A stretch of 64,000 bases of DNA from Cliona cf. orientalis (taxonomy: Eukaryota > Porifera > Demospongiae > Clionaida > Clionaidae). Position 1 is the first letter of the stretch. Each line of letters begins with the position of its first letter. The stretch lies in assembly GCA_963930775.1 (NCBI GenBank), contig OZ005698.1, positions 1,054,001-1,118,000 on the forward strand, given 5' to 3'. This document shows positions 49,534-59,917 of the stretch, one piece after another. Made by a program: the position numbers and the translations under genes. Under the pieces are notes generated by a model, which worked only from the letters and a program-made list of their open reading frames with translations, made no database searches and was not told the origin of the DNA.

Positions 49534-52500
49534 GTGAATCATATTGATCATCTTCAAAGTCTTCATGGAAAACTCTGAAATGTAAAGCCCAAATATTTTT
49601 ATTGCTTTCTAACAGTGCAAAATTGCCAGTATTGCCAGTTGTCCATTTAATAGAATGGATTGTCACCTCTTTAAGTGAAGAAGGTGAGAGGAGCACCTTG
49701 ACCATCGACGATACACATTCTTCAGTCATATAAGGATCACCAATCTCCAGCTTCATCAGATATCTAGTTGATTTTAACAGTTCAGACAATGCTTGGACAT
49801 CATGGAGGCCAAGAGTTATCTCAGAAATATCAAGTGAGTGCAGTTGAGTCAGTTTTGGAAGGAGCTTTACCATTGCATCATCACCTCCAGGATTGTGAAC
49901 TAGTGAGAGAGTCTTTAAGGTGATCGGAATAAGGGTAGATAGTTCATCAAAGGCACAATTATCCAGCTTATTGTGGGCAAGATTAAGTTCCTTAAAATTT
50001 AATGGTACCAAGTTTTTCAAATGTCTTATTGATTTTTTTGTGCAAGAACTAACTAATAAGTTCAAGCAATCAATAGATCCATACATTTCTGAGTCAGTGT
50101 CACTGATAGATTTTATCCCAAGACTAAGCATTTCAACTGCTTCATCTCCATTAATAGTACTACAGTTGATGTTCCAGGTAGTTCCACTGACAGCAATACA
50201 ATATCCTGCTAAATAGCAGTTCAGGGGTGTGCTAACTCTTACTTCAGGTACTCCTTCATGAAATAAGTTGTCACAGATACCTTTTATCTCCTCCCCCTTT
50301 TGGAGTTCATATAAACACTGGATAATAAACATATTGAAATTTGAAGGCAACCAAGTACTATTAGCCTTGTGCACTAACTTCCACCCAATATTTTTGAATC
50401 CCGTTAGACCAGCCACAAACATCCACATTATATCCAAATGAGTCCATTTCGAGACAAGTACAGATTCCTCTTCATTCAGCAATCTGCTATTGCAAATAAA
50501 TTTCATTTTCTGCTCATTTGGTGGAAGTTGTGAGAAATAATAAGCAGCAAGAAACTCTTGCACAGTAAGATGGAGGAAGCTATATGATTTTCCACCTAAG
50601 AAAAGACCTGTTGAAATATTCATGAAGCCAAGATCATCACAGCCCTCGGGTAGGGTTGTAAAGGTAATTTCTTGCTTTAAAGCACCGTTAAATGCTAGCT
50701 CTCCTAATGATAAGACTTGGTCTTTTATACATTTAGGGAGATCATCCAGTGCAGTATCATAACTAACTTGGTTAGCTAGTGGGTGATTACTTTCTGCAAG
50801 ACCTTTCATTAGCAATGTTCGGCATAAGTCTGTATAAAGCTCAGTCATGGTTTGAGGAATGTGTTTGCCAGTGTTCCTCCTATTCATTTTGTAAATTTCC
50901 AATACTATGGCACTATTTAGTGGGATATACATCATGCCACGGATTGGTGGATTATCAGATATATACTTGAGAAAGTCTTGTAACATTTCAGGCTGGTCAT
51001 TAAGCATGCTTTCAGCATACTGCTGTATATCATCTTTTGTGAAACCAATGATTTCTACATGCTTATAATCTCTGATACACTGCAATAAATCAGCACTAGC
51101 AGAGGGTCTACTTGTGACAAGCACGGTGCAAGCTGGCAGGTATTTACCTCGAATTAGCTCAGTAAAAAACGAATCATTGCGAAGGTGTGTTGGAAGTTCA
51201 TCAAAGCCATCCAGGATAAATATTACTTTCTCACCACCATTGACTGTTACTTCTTCAGACAAACATTGTTGAAGGTGTTTATCATGCCGACAGATATTTT
51301 CAAAAACCATACCTACAGTTTGAATGTTTTGTATTCCTTTTTCTCGTAACCGAAGAAGAATTACAAGGGAATACATTTTCATCGATTCGATTTCTTTCTG
51401 CCTCCTACATAATTCTAAAGCAAAAGTGCTTTTCCCAATTCCAGGTGCTCCTTCTATGAATACACATTTCACTTGTCTCTTTCTGTCTGGAGGCTCAAGA
51501 ACTGCTTCTATTTTAATGGGTGACTTTTTTTTAGCAATTTCATCTGCATGACCATGGAGTGTCCCCTTGGTAAATCCATCAGCTGTTGCTCGAGTAATGC
51601 CTTCCTTTTCAATTATAGCTAAGGTAATAAATTTCCTATTCGGAAGGTAAGGAAATTTATCTGATGAAGTTTCTGAGGCTTCAGGATCATAAATGTTCAA
51701 CAAAAGATATTCATTTAGTTTTGATAAATTTGATGAACCAGAAGGGTTAGTTTGATCTGTGAAGATAAAGTGACCAGCCTCTAACTTAAAGGTAGCAAAC
51801 TCAGATCACTGTATATAGCTCTACGTAAAGTATAATTATAATAATATATGTAGGCAGTGGAGACTGTCGATCTAAACGGTTACCCTTGGGCCGATGATCA
51901 CTAGCTAGAGAGGTGCACAGCATGCAAAATATATAGCAGCATGCAATATATATAATATATATATTTTGCATGCTGCGTATTACAGTAAGGGAAGTTGTTT
52001 CCTGGCAGCCATGCATGCCTTTTACTGGCTCCCAAAAATGCACAAAAATCCGATAGGTAGTAGATTCATAGCAGCTTCTAGTGCATGCACCACCAAACCT
52101 CTATCACAATTGCTAACATCTAGTCTTAAACTAATTACTATACATTTTAAACAGTATTGCGCAGGGATTGCTAGAAATACAGGTGTTAATTGTTTTTGGA
52201 TCATTAATAATGCCGCGGAAGTCCTAAAAAAACTAAAGAAATTAAACCGTACCAAAGGAGCCAGACATTTTGATAGCTTCGATTTTTCTACTCTTTACAC
52301 TAATATACCACACGATCTTCTTCTAGACAGCATCAGCCAGCTCATTAGTGAGGCATATAGAATTAGAGGGGCAAAATATTTAGTAGTGCAGGGCGATGGC
52401 ACAGCGTACTGGTCAAACACAGTATTAACACGTGAACATAGTATTACCGAGGACCAACTGGTCAAACTAATAAAATTTCTCGTGGATAATATCTACATTC

Positions 52501-53796
52501 AAGTCGGAAACAAAATTTTTAGGCAAACAATAGGCATACCGATGGGCACTGACTGTGCCCCACTTCTAGCAAACCTTTTTCTTTTTTATTACGAGTACAA
52601 TTTCATGAAAGAAAAACTTAAACATAATAGTCAAATAGCACAAATTTTTAGTAACACTTTTCGATACATTGACGACCTACTTACACTTAACAATCCAACT
52701 TTTGAGCAGGAAATTAGGAATATATACCCGCGACAATTAGAACTAAAAAGGACCACGGAAACAGATAGTAGGCTTTCTTATTTAGACTTAGAAATAAACA
52801 TTAGCGATAGGAGATTTACCACGGCAGTTTTTGACAAGCGCGATAATTTTAGTTTTCACATAGTCAATTTCCCTCACATGGATAGCAATATACCTAGCAA
52901 ACCAGCCTATGGGGTTTATATCTCTCAGTTAATTAGAATAGGGCGCATATGCGATAGTTACGAGAGTTTTTACACCAGACACCACAAATTAACCTGTAGA
53001 TTAGTCAAACAGGGTTTTTTATACGATAAACTAGTTACTACTTTTAAAACATTTTGTAGCAGGTATCCTGAGATTTTTTCCAAATTTAAAATTTCCATTA
53101 GAAAGCACGTACAGGATGGTATTTGCCTTCCCACTGTAGCTATCAGTAGTCTGCCGAATAAAGTAAACATTAGATCTAGGTCTTCAAAAAAATCTTAGTT
53201 TAAGGGGCGCCAATAGTCTGACATCAAATTAGTTACATCATAACACTAATTACCATACTGATAGCAACCTAAACGTATATAACTAGGGCCATTGGTTACA
53301 ACAACTAATACAAAAAGTTCCAGAGCCTAAAGAAGTAGACTACTCCAGCTCCTGCATGAACACCCGGGATTCGTGAGTTAACCCCTACAAAATTATGTAG
53401 TAGCTAGTAACAATACTGACTGGAGATTCTGTTAATTTCCCTGAATGTGTAATTATGGTCATATATGCATGCTGCCCGTGTCCATGAGCCACTTAGGTGG
53501 GTAGGGAGAGTTTCCATGGAACAAAAGAGCTTTTCAACCTACCACCCCTAGTTCTCAAGGCTAGGCACCTATGTGGCTCTGCCTTTTGCTTAAATTAGGT
53601 TTGCCTGAGCAGGCAGTGAGATGGTTTTCCCCTTAGGTTTGGATTGGTAGTAGAAGATAAACCTACTGAATTTTCATGCATCCTTACTACAGCCACTTAC
53701 ATGTAGTTCAAGCTCCAAGTGGCAAAACTCCATAATATTATATACACGTGTATATACATACCTCTTTAAAACAACCATGCACCTCTCTAGCTAGTG

Positions 53797-53834
<38 letters not shown>

Positions 53835-55428
53835 CTTAGTTAGCGTAACCTGCCAATTACCGACACGCACCTATTATCGACACTTGCCATACTGATTATC
53901 GACATAGTAGTTTACTATGGACTATCCGGAGCGGGGATTGTAGGTGTCTGGATCTTGCTAAATAGTGTTACGGACCTGCAGCACACTACCAGCCTTCTCT
54001 TGGGAAAAAGGAAGTAAACAGGAAGAATGGGGCAAGAGACCAGCCAGTAAGCGTGGCGAAGAAGGCCCATGCCAAGCGAGGTCAAAATCAGATATAGTCG
54101 GCCTGAGCGTCCAATAAAATTAAATCCATAGCTCAAAAAAAAATATGAGCTAGTTCACTGAGAATAGATATGAAGCAAGAGGACGTCCAAAGACACCTGT
54201 AGAATTTTTATTCAGACTTTCTGGGCAGGAGATATACATGTAAGCCCAAGAAGTTTGAGATGGCGATATTTGGCGTATTAGCGACTGCGATAATTGATTT
54301 TTGGATTAGCTATCACGGAGCACATAGCTCCTTGATTGTTAGGGGCTACTTCTCTACAGTCCATATCATTGTAGTCTAGCTAAAGACCCTCTCCTTCAGT
54401 GCAAAAGCCAGCTTTATACATCACTCCTGGTGGGAGTTAAATCAGAGAAATAAAGGGATTGATGATTGGCAGCTTATGCTATTACTCCATAATAAATTAT
54501 TATTGTCATTTTCATGCTGCACGAATTTAATATCCTGCACTAATTTTGTGCTGCTGAATTGTACTATCCATGCATGGACCTATAGCCCTTTTTATACAGC
54601 TTACCACCAGCATAAGCTCCATTCAAAATTTCTAGAATTTGTTGGTTATTTTCCTGATCTTCTTCAAGACATTCGATGAATTTGCGATAATAACCTGAAT
54701 TCAGCTCCAGCCTATTTAATACAAAATCTACCAATTTGGCTGCTCGATCGGATTCTGTATGCATCAGATTCCTCAACTGACGACTTTGATCCGCCGTTAT
54801 CAGTCCTTTTGATAGCAGTTGACCACTAAGCTTAGTGAGATCATCTTGGATGGCAGTTATTAACTGAGGGGTGAATCTTGTGATGGTCTGATATTCAGAA
54901 GTACCTATGAGACAAACATAATGATAAATGCAACAGTTTCTTATTGTATTCGCTCGATCAGATGCTGCAGCTACTATTTATTTCATCGCCTGAGTTTGAG
55001 CAGCATATATTTGAGAGAGGCATAGTAGGCATGGCACAGTGAGCGCGACAATTTCGTTCAGCATTTCCAGAGATGCAGCGACTAATCAAGAGGCTGAGCG
55101 GTGTCTGATCGAGCGAATATGGTAGTTTAATTATTCTTGCAGGGCTGGTAAAAACATTGGGTACGTAGCTAAGCAGAAAATTTCTGGTTAAACAATAGTC
55201 ATAATACTGAACGAAAGAAAGAGCAGGTAGCACAGTGGTGGCTGCAATTAGCTTGTGATGTACTCAAGCACATACCAATACTTGTCAGTACACGTTGTTG
55301 TGAGCCCTGCATGCATACAATTAACTCCATTTCAGTATACTAACTTCTTCCAGTGGTTTGAGCTTGAAGTTCAGTCGACAGATCACCGGATGTTTCACCA
55401 GCTGTTTGAATAACAGACAGATCTACAC
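49232..55428 (-). CDS. NLR-type receptor: CARD-like, NACHT, LRR
   Basis: Two well-supported exons: 54605-54904 and 49232-51756, joined in phase as GGTG|GTAAGC to CTTCACAG|AT. The first encodes a helical CARD/death-fold-like domain (LSGQLLSKGLITADQSRQLR, YYRKFIECLEEDQENNQQIL). The second encodes 840 residues: NACHT ATPase with Walker A GAPGIGKSTFALELC and Walker B VIFILDGFDELP, a helical region, then LRRs (LKTLSLVHNPGGDDAMVKLL). An upstream exon 55345-55428 (VDLSVIQTAGETSGDLSTEL) joins the CARD exon in phase; the true start was not found and may lie near 56 kb. A cytosolic sensor is the family role; the ligand is unknown. The intron between CARD and NACHT holds a reverse-transcriptase element. 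A minus-strand AATAAA is at 49131-49136. Confidence 0.82.
52011..53198 (+). pseudogene. Penelope-like reverse transcriptase, N-terminally truncated
   Basis: An open frame of about 395 codons from the first ATG (52011). It keeps FYWLPKMHKNP, the FSTLYTNIPH block, GIPMGTDCAPLLANLFLFYYE and the catalytic FRYIDDLL, followed by LSYLDLEI and YGVYISQLIRIGRI. This set fits Penelope-type reverse transcriptases from my knowledge of the family. The part normally upstream of the WLPK block is missing and I see no GIY-YIG endonuclease, so it is probably 5'-truncated. The frame itself is intact, implying a fairly recent insertion. Confidence 0.75.
53536..53672 (+). repeat. Dispersed repeat R, copy 3
   Basis: The longest copy, with CTCAAGGCTAGGCACCTATG, GCTCTGCCTTTTGCT and GAGATGGTTTTCCCCTTAGG. 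It lies between the reverse-transcriptase stop and the right inverted repeat. Confidence 0.65.
53800..53832. repeat. (AT)n microsatellite
   Basis: An alternating AT run directly after the right inverted repeat of the retroelement block. Confidence 0.95.
53857..53905 (+). repeat. Three spaced ATTAYCGACA motifs
   Basis: AATTACCGACA, ATTATCGACA and ATTATCGACA occur within 50 bases at roughly 17-20-base spacing. Such arrays occur as transposase- or regulator-binding repeats at transposon ends; no matching opposite end was found. Confidence 0.35.
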
Positions 55429-56565
55429 CTGCAAGAGGGAATCTAACAGACTGATCTACTACAATTATTCAGATGGCATTTACTTGGTATGTGAACTTGA
55501 TGAGCAGCTACGGATGCTTCATGTGAATAGGTGCCATGTCCTTGAAGTATGAAAGATTCACCAATTTGTGAAATGGATAACACTGGTGAAGTAGTTGTGT
55601 GTCCCCTAAATCGAATGATATTAACTGATATTCAACATAAACACAACACACATATTAAAAACTTAAAAGCAGCTTAAAGTTTAAAGCATTAGTTGACTAT
55701 AAGTGCAGCAGCAGTTGTATGTTCTATAACTCTTTCACCCTCTTGTATTTAATTGGTAAGTCACAGTCCTGGCACTTTCCCTACCAACTATCCAAGAGTT
55801 ATCACATAACCACTCTGTGGGTATATGTACAATCATGAGTTTGTCATCTACTATATACACAGATAAGCATGTATTATTCTATCATTATTGGAATGCACAA
55901 GAAGGAATCTAGGTGCTAATGTGATACGTATGTAGCATTTGGCATGAAGTATGCTGTACCAGTTCGACTGCTGATCCGCTGCATCATGGAGTCCCATCTC
56001 AGGAGACGTAAACATGACTGATTGAAGAGGTACAGATAAATTATGAATTGATACTGTTGTCTGTGGCATGTTACCACCACTGTTCTCCTCTGTACATGAC
56101 GTGAAGCTTTGTTGGCTAGACCTTGGCAGTCGTATCTGAGATGTAAATGTAACTGGTCGAAGGGGTATAGAAAAGTTGCGAATCGACAATGTTCTTCGTG
56201 CCAGCCTGACATTGCTACCAGCAGTCTTCTCTCCATACATCCGTGTTCCACTTTGCCTAGTTATTAGCGGAAGGATGATACTGATATTAAGCGTACTATG
56301 ACTAGAGTAGCTAATCATATTGTAAAAACACTGTGTCTACCGTACTGGCACCGGTACCCAAGATTTAGTGCTTGGAGTACCGGCAACTGGGATCTATAGC
56401 TATACTAATACTGAGCGCTAGACGGCTAGTGAGGCTAGTAGCGGGGGTTGGGTTTCGGTAATCGGTTACTGACGAGGGGTTTTGGGTTTCGGGTATGGTT
56501 GGTTAGTACTATAATGGTGACGTGTATAAAGTTGGAAAAAAAAAAACGGCATCCAGCAGCGTCGA

Positions 56566-56640
56566 GCTGGGTTGGCTGAGCGGACTAGGGCTCAGTGGGG
56601 CTGGTGGAGCGGTGGTCATGGGTTCGACAATCTTACCCGA
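56566..56640 (+). repeat. tRNA-like or SINE remnant (Leu/Ser type)
   Basis: TTGGCTGAGCGGACTAGGGC resembles the A-box arm of a long-variable-arm tRNA and ATGGGTTCGACAATC a damaged B box. The acceptor stem is not evident. It is flanked by inverted GGGTTGGGTTTCGG / CCGAAACCCAACCC sequences (about 56446-56460 and 56639-56652). Confidence 0.4.
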
Positions 56641-56755
56641 AACCCAACCCCTGACACCTCTCGTACATGGCCTTGTCCGTTCTTTATAGGAGGTCCACTA
56701 TTTGTTTGGGTCAAGACCTACAGTACAGCCTTCAGGATCCATACAGTGCCAGGGT

Positions 56756-56774
56756 CCCCCCCCCCCCCCCCCCC
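56756..56774. repeat. C19 homopolymer
   Basis: Nineteen consecutive C, followed by T and four C. Confidence 0.9.
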
Positions 56775-57256
56775 TCCCCGACGTCCATACATGATTTAAA
56801 AAATACCTCTGAGTCTCAGGCTGCTCGTCTACTCTGGAGCGCTTTGTAGGAGGTCTGCTCAGCTCCATATTTGAGTCAATGATCCTCAAAATCGCTACTG
56901 CAGTTGAACGTTGACTGAATAGCGGCTAGCTCAGAGCTGATTGCCAACCAAGATAAAATCAATCCACATTCCTGGGCCGGTGGTTTGATACTAGTCTCGT
57001 TCCTAGATCCCAATCCCCATGTCGAGGGCTAGCATAGTCATCATGGCTACGTGGGAGTAGTCTCGCGAGACTAAGGTGGGAGCAACAGGAATTCCACATG
57101 ATAACAAAGCATGTATAGAGTTACCTATAATAGCTACTGTTGATATCAAAACAGTGATCAAATTTCCTCATAATTTTTTCTGACTAGCTAAGCTGTTCTT
57201 TCTATGCACTACCACAAGTCACGGTTCACTGAGTGCTGATTTCAAGGCCTGGCAAT

Positions 57257-59473
57257 ATGTTGACATTGCACTACAAGCTGTTAGGAGTGTTTCTTGTCAC
57301 TTTTCTCCTTTTCCACTACACTGGACTAGCTATTGCTCACACTGAGCAGAGGGAGGTCGTCTATAATGAAGGTACGTATATTCTAGCTACTGTAGCTAGA
57401 TGTTCCGACTGTCTGAAAATTCATAGTAGCTCCTGAGCAAATTATTGATGAATATGTATGTGAAAGTCATCCATAGACAGTAATTCAATGTGATTAGAAT
57501 CCACTTTTTCATGTGTGTAGCTACCGGTATATAATATTATAGATACTGTGAGTGAATTTATGAATCCTGGGCGTGGCTGGTACTATCATCTATCCACTAT
57601 GACTACCAACTACCAGCCGCTGAGCTACACTTCACTACTGCAGCTCAGGAACGACAGTGTACGATACACCTTGATATTCAGATTCATCGTGTTGGACTCA
57701 TTCAAATCACAACCTATTGACAATGCAACCCTTCAAAACATAGCTGCTGACTTTGCTGTAGCGAGAAGAGCCTTTTTCAAGTTGATAATTCGCTTTGCAT
57801 ACACCAGAACTTTTCAAGATCCACCTCCACGTGGCGATGCTCCTAAATCAGTTATTCTTCAACACATCAGTCAACTTGCTCCAATTCTTCGTGATAACGC
57901 TGACATCATACTGACAGTACAACATGGGTTCATTGGAACGTGGGGAGAGGGATACTATTCCGATTATTTTGGTGACTCTGGTGTCATCACTCCCCAGGAA
58001 CAGCAAGACAGGCAAGAGGTGTATGATGCACTGATCAATGGCGTCCCAGAATGCACCATGATTCAAGTGCGCACTTGGCAGTTCAAAGCATCTTTGACGG
58101 GAACAAGCTTACCTGTTACATCAGACAAAGCTTACACGTGTGGAAATAACAGTAATGCACGTGAAGCTCGCACAGGACTTCATAATGACTGCTTTTTAGC
58201 TAGCGAGACGGATTTTGGCACTTGGCTTGACTCAGCAGTCGATAAGCCACGAATGAGTGACCAGTCTCGATTCTCTGTCTTTGGTGGTGAAACTTGTAAT
58301 CCGAGCAGTGAAAGAAATGCTTGTCCAATAGCGCTCCAGGAATTAAGTCTATTCCATTTTACGTTTCTCAATAATCTCTACCATCCAGACGTCTTGGATC
58401 GCTGGAGGACAGAAGGATGCTACAATGATATTACCCAGCGGCTTGGGTACAGATTGGTGCTAGAATCGAGTACGTTCCCTAGTCAAGCAATGATTGGGAG
58501 TGAGATCAACTTTGAGATCACCCTTAGGAATGATGGCTTTGTGGCACCTATGAGTGAGATGGTATTGAGGCTAGTCTTACAGGAGCCTGGTGGTAATATC
58601 TCACAGAGTCTTGAGTTTAATGGTTTTTTTTCTCTCTATAATGTTTCTGCATTGAATAATATGCATGGACACACAAGTAGCCCTAGGCTAATAAGTAAGT
58701 GTACCCTATAATTATATACTAGAGTATTTAAATGAAAGTTATAGTGTTATAAAAATGAAATCGCATACTTTTTAAAAGTTTGGATAGATGCACATTCGGT
58801 AACCTCACTAGGAAGACTATTCCAATTTGCGATGGTATTTGGAAAATAGGAGCTCTGATACGAGTTGGTTCTACACTGCAGCAGGGAAAACATCTGTTTA
58901 CATGTTGAGTCAGTAAAACCTCTTGAAATCTTAAAAAGGTGGCACAGACTAGTCAACATACGACGCTTCTGCAGAGATGGTAGATTAGAGATAGATAGCA
59001 GATCCTCGTAATCTGTGTCCCATGACTTTAGGCAAACTCGCAGTTCAAACACGGATCCACGTTTCTGGTTTGGGAATGGGACTGAGCACATAGTGAGTGG
59101 TGCAATCATGATCCCATCTGATATGGGAACTGGTGTGTGGGATATCTACTTAGCAATAGCTGATGCCACTGATACACTGAGAAACATACCGCAGTACAAC
59201 ATACTAGCTGTTAACCAGGACTCAAACATGCAGAATTCTGGACTGAATGATTTATCACAATCCATAATCATCACCACTAGTAGTCCCGGTATCACTACCA
59301 CTAGCACTGAAGGTGGAGTTAGTACAGCAACGGATTCACAATCTATTACAATTATCTCTACTGCTGCTGAATCTGGAATTGATACAACAGCTGAGTCAGC
59401 CTCAGGGGTTGAAGCCCTCCACGTTCAATTCCCATCAATCACATTGGTTCTGCTCTCCTTAAGTTTCATTTGA
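57257..59473 (+). CDS. Secreted, probably GPI-anchored DUF4874/DUF4832 protein
   Basis: Exon 1 (57257-57371) encodes a signal peptide (MLTLHYKLLGVFLVTFLLFH) and ends GAAG|GTACGT. Exon 2 starts at 57543 and carries the DUF4874 start FMNPGRGWYYHLST, then LIIRFAYT and the HGFIGTWGEGYYS block. The last exon, starting about 59028-59050, has TDPRFWFGNG and VWDIYLAIADATDTL, the DUF4832 end. A Ser/Thr-rich stretch and a hydrophobic tail (FPSITLVLLSLSFI) directly before the stop suggest a GPI signal. The exon 2/3 junction is uncertain: two in-phase solutions exist (donor CTTGA|GTTTAA with acceptor CGCAG, or AGTAA|GTGTAC with acceptor TTTAG). The domain pair is glycosidase-like in fold; no activity is established here. 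Confidence 0.78.
58750..59028 (-). mobile_element. LINE 3' fragment antisense in the DUF4832 gene intron
   Basis: Read on the minus strand it encodes the C-terminal end of a non-LTR retrotransposon ORF2: WDTDYEDLLSISNLPSLQKR, RMLTSLCHLFKISRG, then YFPNTIANWNSLPSEV. That arrangement (RRR, LC, YKI, FFP, WN-LP) is typical of LINE ORF2 tails. Only about 95 codons are present. Its upstream edge coincides with the 3' splice site of the last DUF4832 exon. Confidence 0.75.
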
Positions 59474-59917
59474 TAATAATGTGCATGCTATTATTTTTAT
59501 GACATTGTAACTTTATGTAAGGCCATGCACACCAATTAAATAAGTTGTTGCATGGATTTGCTCGCTCCAATTTTTGGGCAAACAGAAAAAAAAATTTAAT
59601 TAAGTTGGGTGGAGCTTATGTACAGTAGAGTGGTTTTTGTATTCTATCTTGATTTCCTGGTCCTAGATAGTCACATTAGTCTGTCTTAATTAGATTGTGG
59701 TCTATAACCATACCCAATTAATTGCTTTTTTTTCTTTTTTTTTTCGATCGCTCGCTCCAATTTTTACCTCACAATATCCGAGCAACAACAAATTAAATTG
59801 GTCTGGCCTAATGCAGCTTATAGTAGTATGATTTAACACTAATAGTCTATTATTGTTTTTAAAAGTATTATTAGTTTATATTATTGTCAGGAATACTTAT
59901 CACACACAGCAAAGTTA
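59474..59917. other. Short convergent spacer
   Basis: AT-rich 3' flanks of the two convergent genes, with two similar poly-A/T-adjacent segments around GCTCGCTCCAATTTTT (about 59561 and 59751). No gene. Confidence 0.5.

Larger units (their letters stand above)
51894..53801 (+). mobile_element. Retroelement block bounded by 24-bp perfect inverted repeats
   Basis: The left repeat at 51894-51917 (core CACTAGCTAGAGAGGTGCA) and the right at 53778-53801 are exact reverse complements. Between them are a second inverted repeat (51918-51935 with 51958-51975, CAGCATGCAAAATATATA), a reverse-transcriptase frame and one copy of dispersed repeat R. An (AT)n run follows the right end. The whole block lies in the intron of the NLR, antisense to it. 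Confidence 0.6.
55429..57256. other. Spacer upstream of the NLR, possibly with unresolved NLR 5' exons
   Basis: A minus frame at 55916-56318 contains two similar segments (TLSIRNFSIPLRPVTFTSQI and TVSIHNLSVPLQSVMFTSPE), so it is an internal repeat and may be an NLR upstream exon, but I could not fit its phase. A decayed tRNA-like sequence and a C19 run (56756-56774) follow. The rest has no recognisable gene. Confidence 0.4.

Noticed and set aside
53915-54136. 73-codon minus-strand frame
   Set aside because: No signal of a domain, no splice partner and it sits beside repeats; probably chance.
55276-55306. A 31-base exon (GSQQRVLTSI) between NLR exons
   Set aside because: Its sites are good and it fits the CARD exon, but it does not fit the 55345-55428 exon in phase, whereas direct splicing does. 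Left out of the model.
56572-56849. Proline-rich plus-strand frames
   Set aside because: Created by the C19 homopolymer; no homology.
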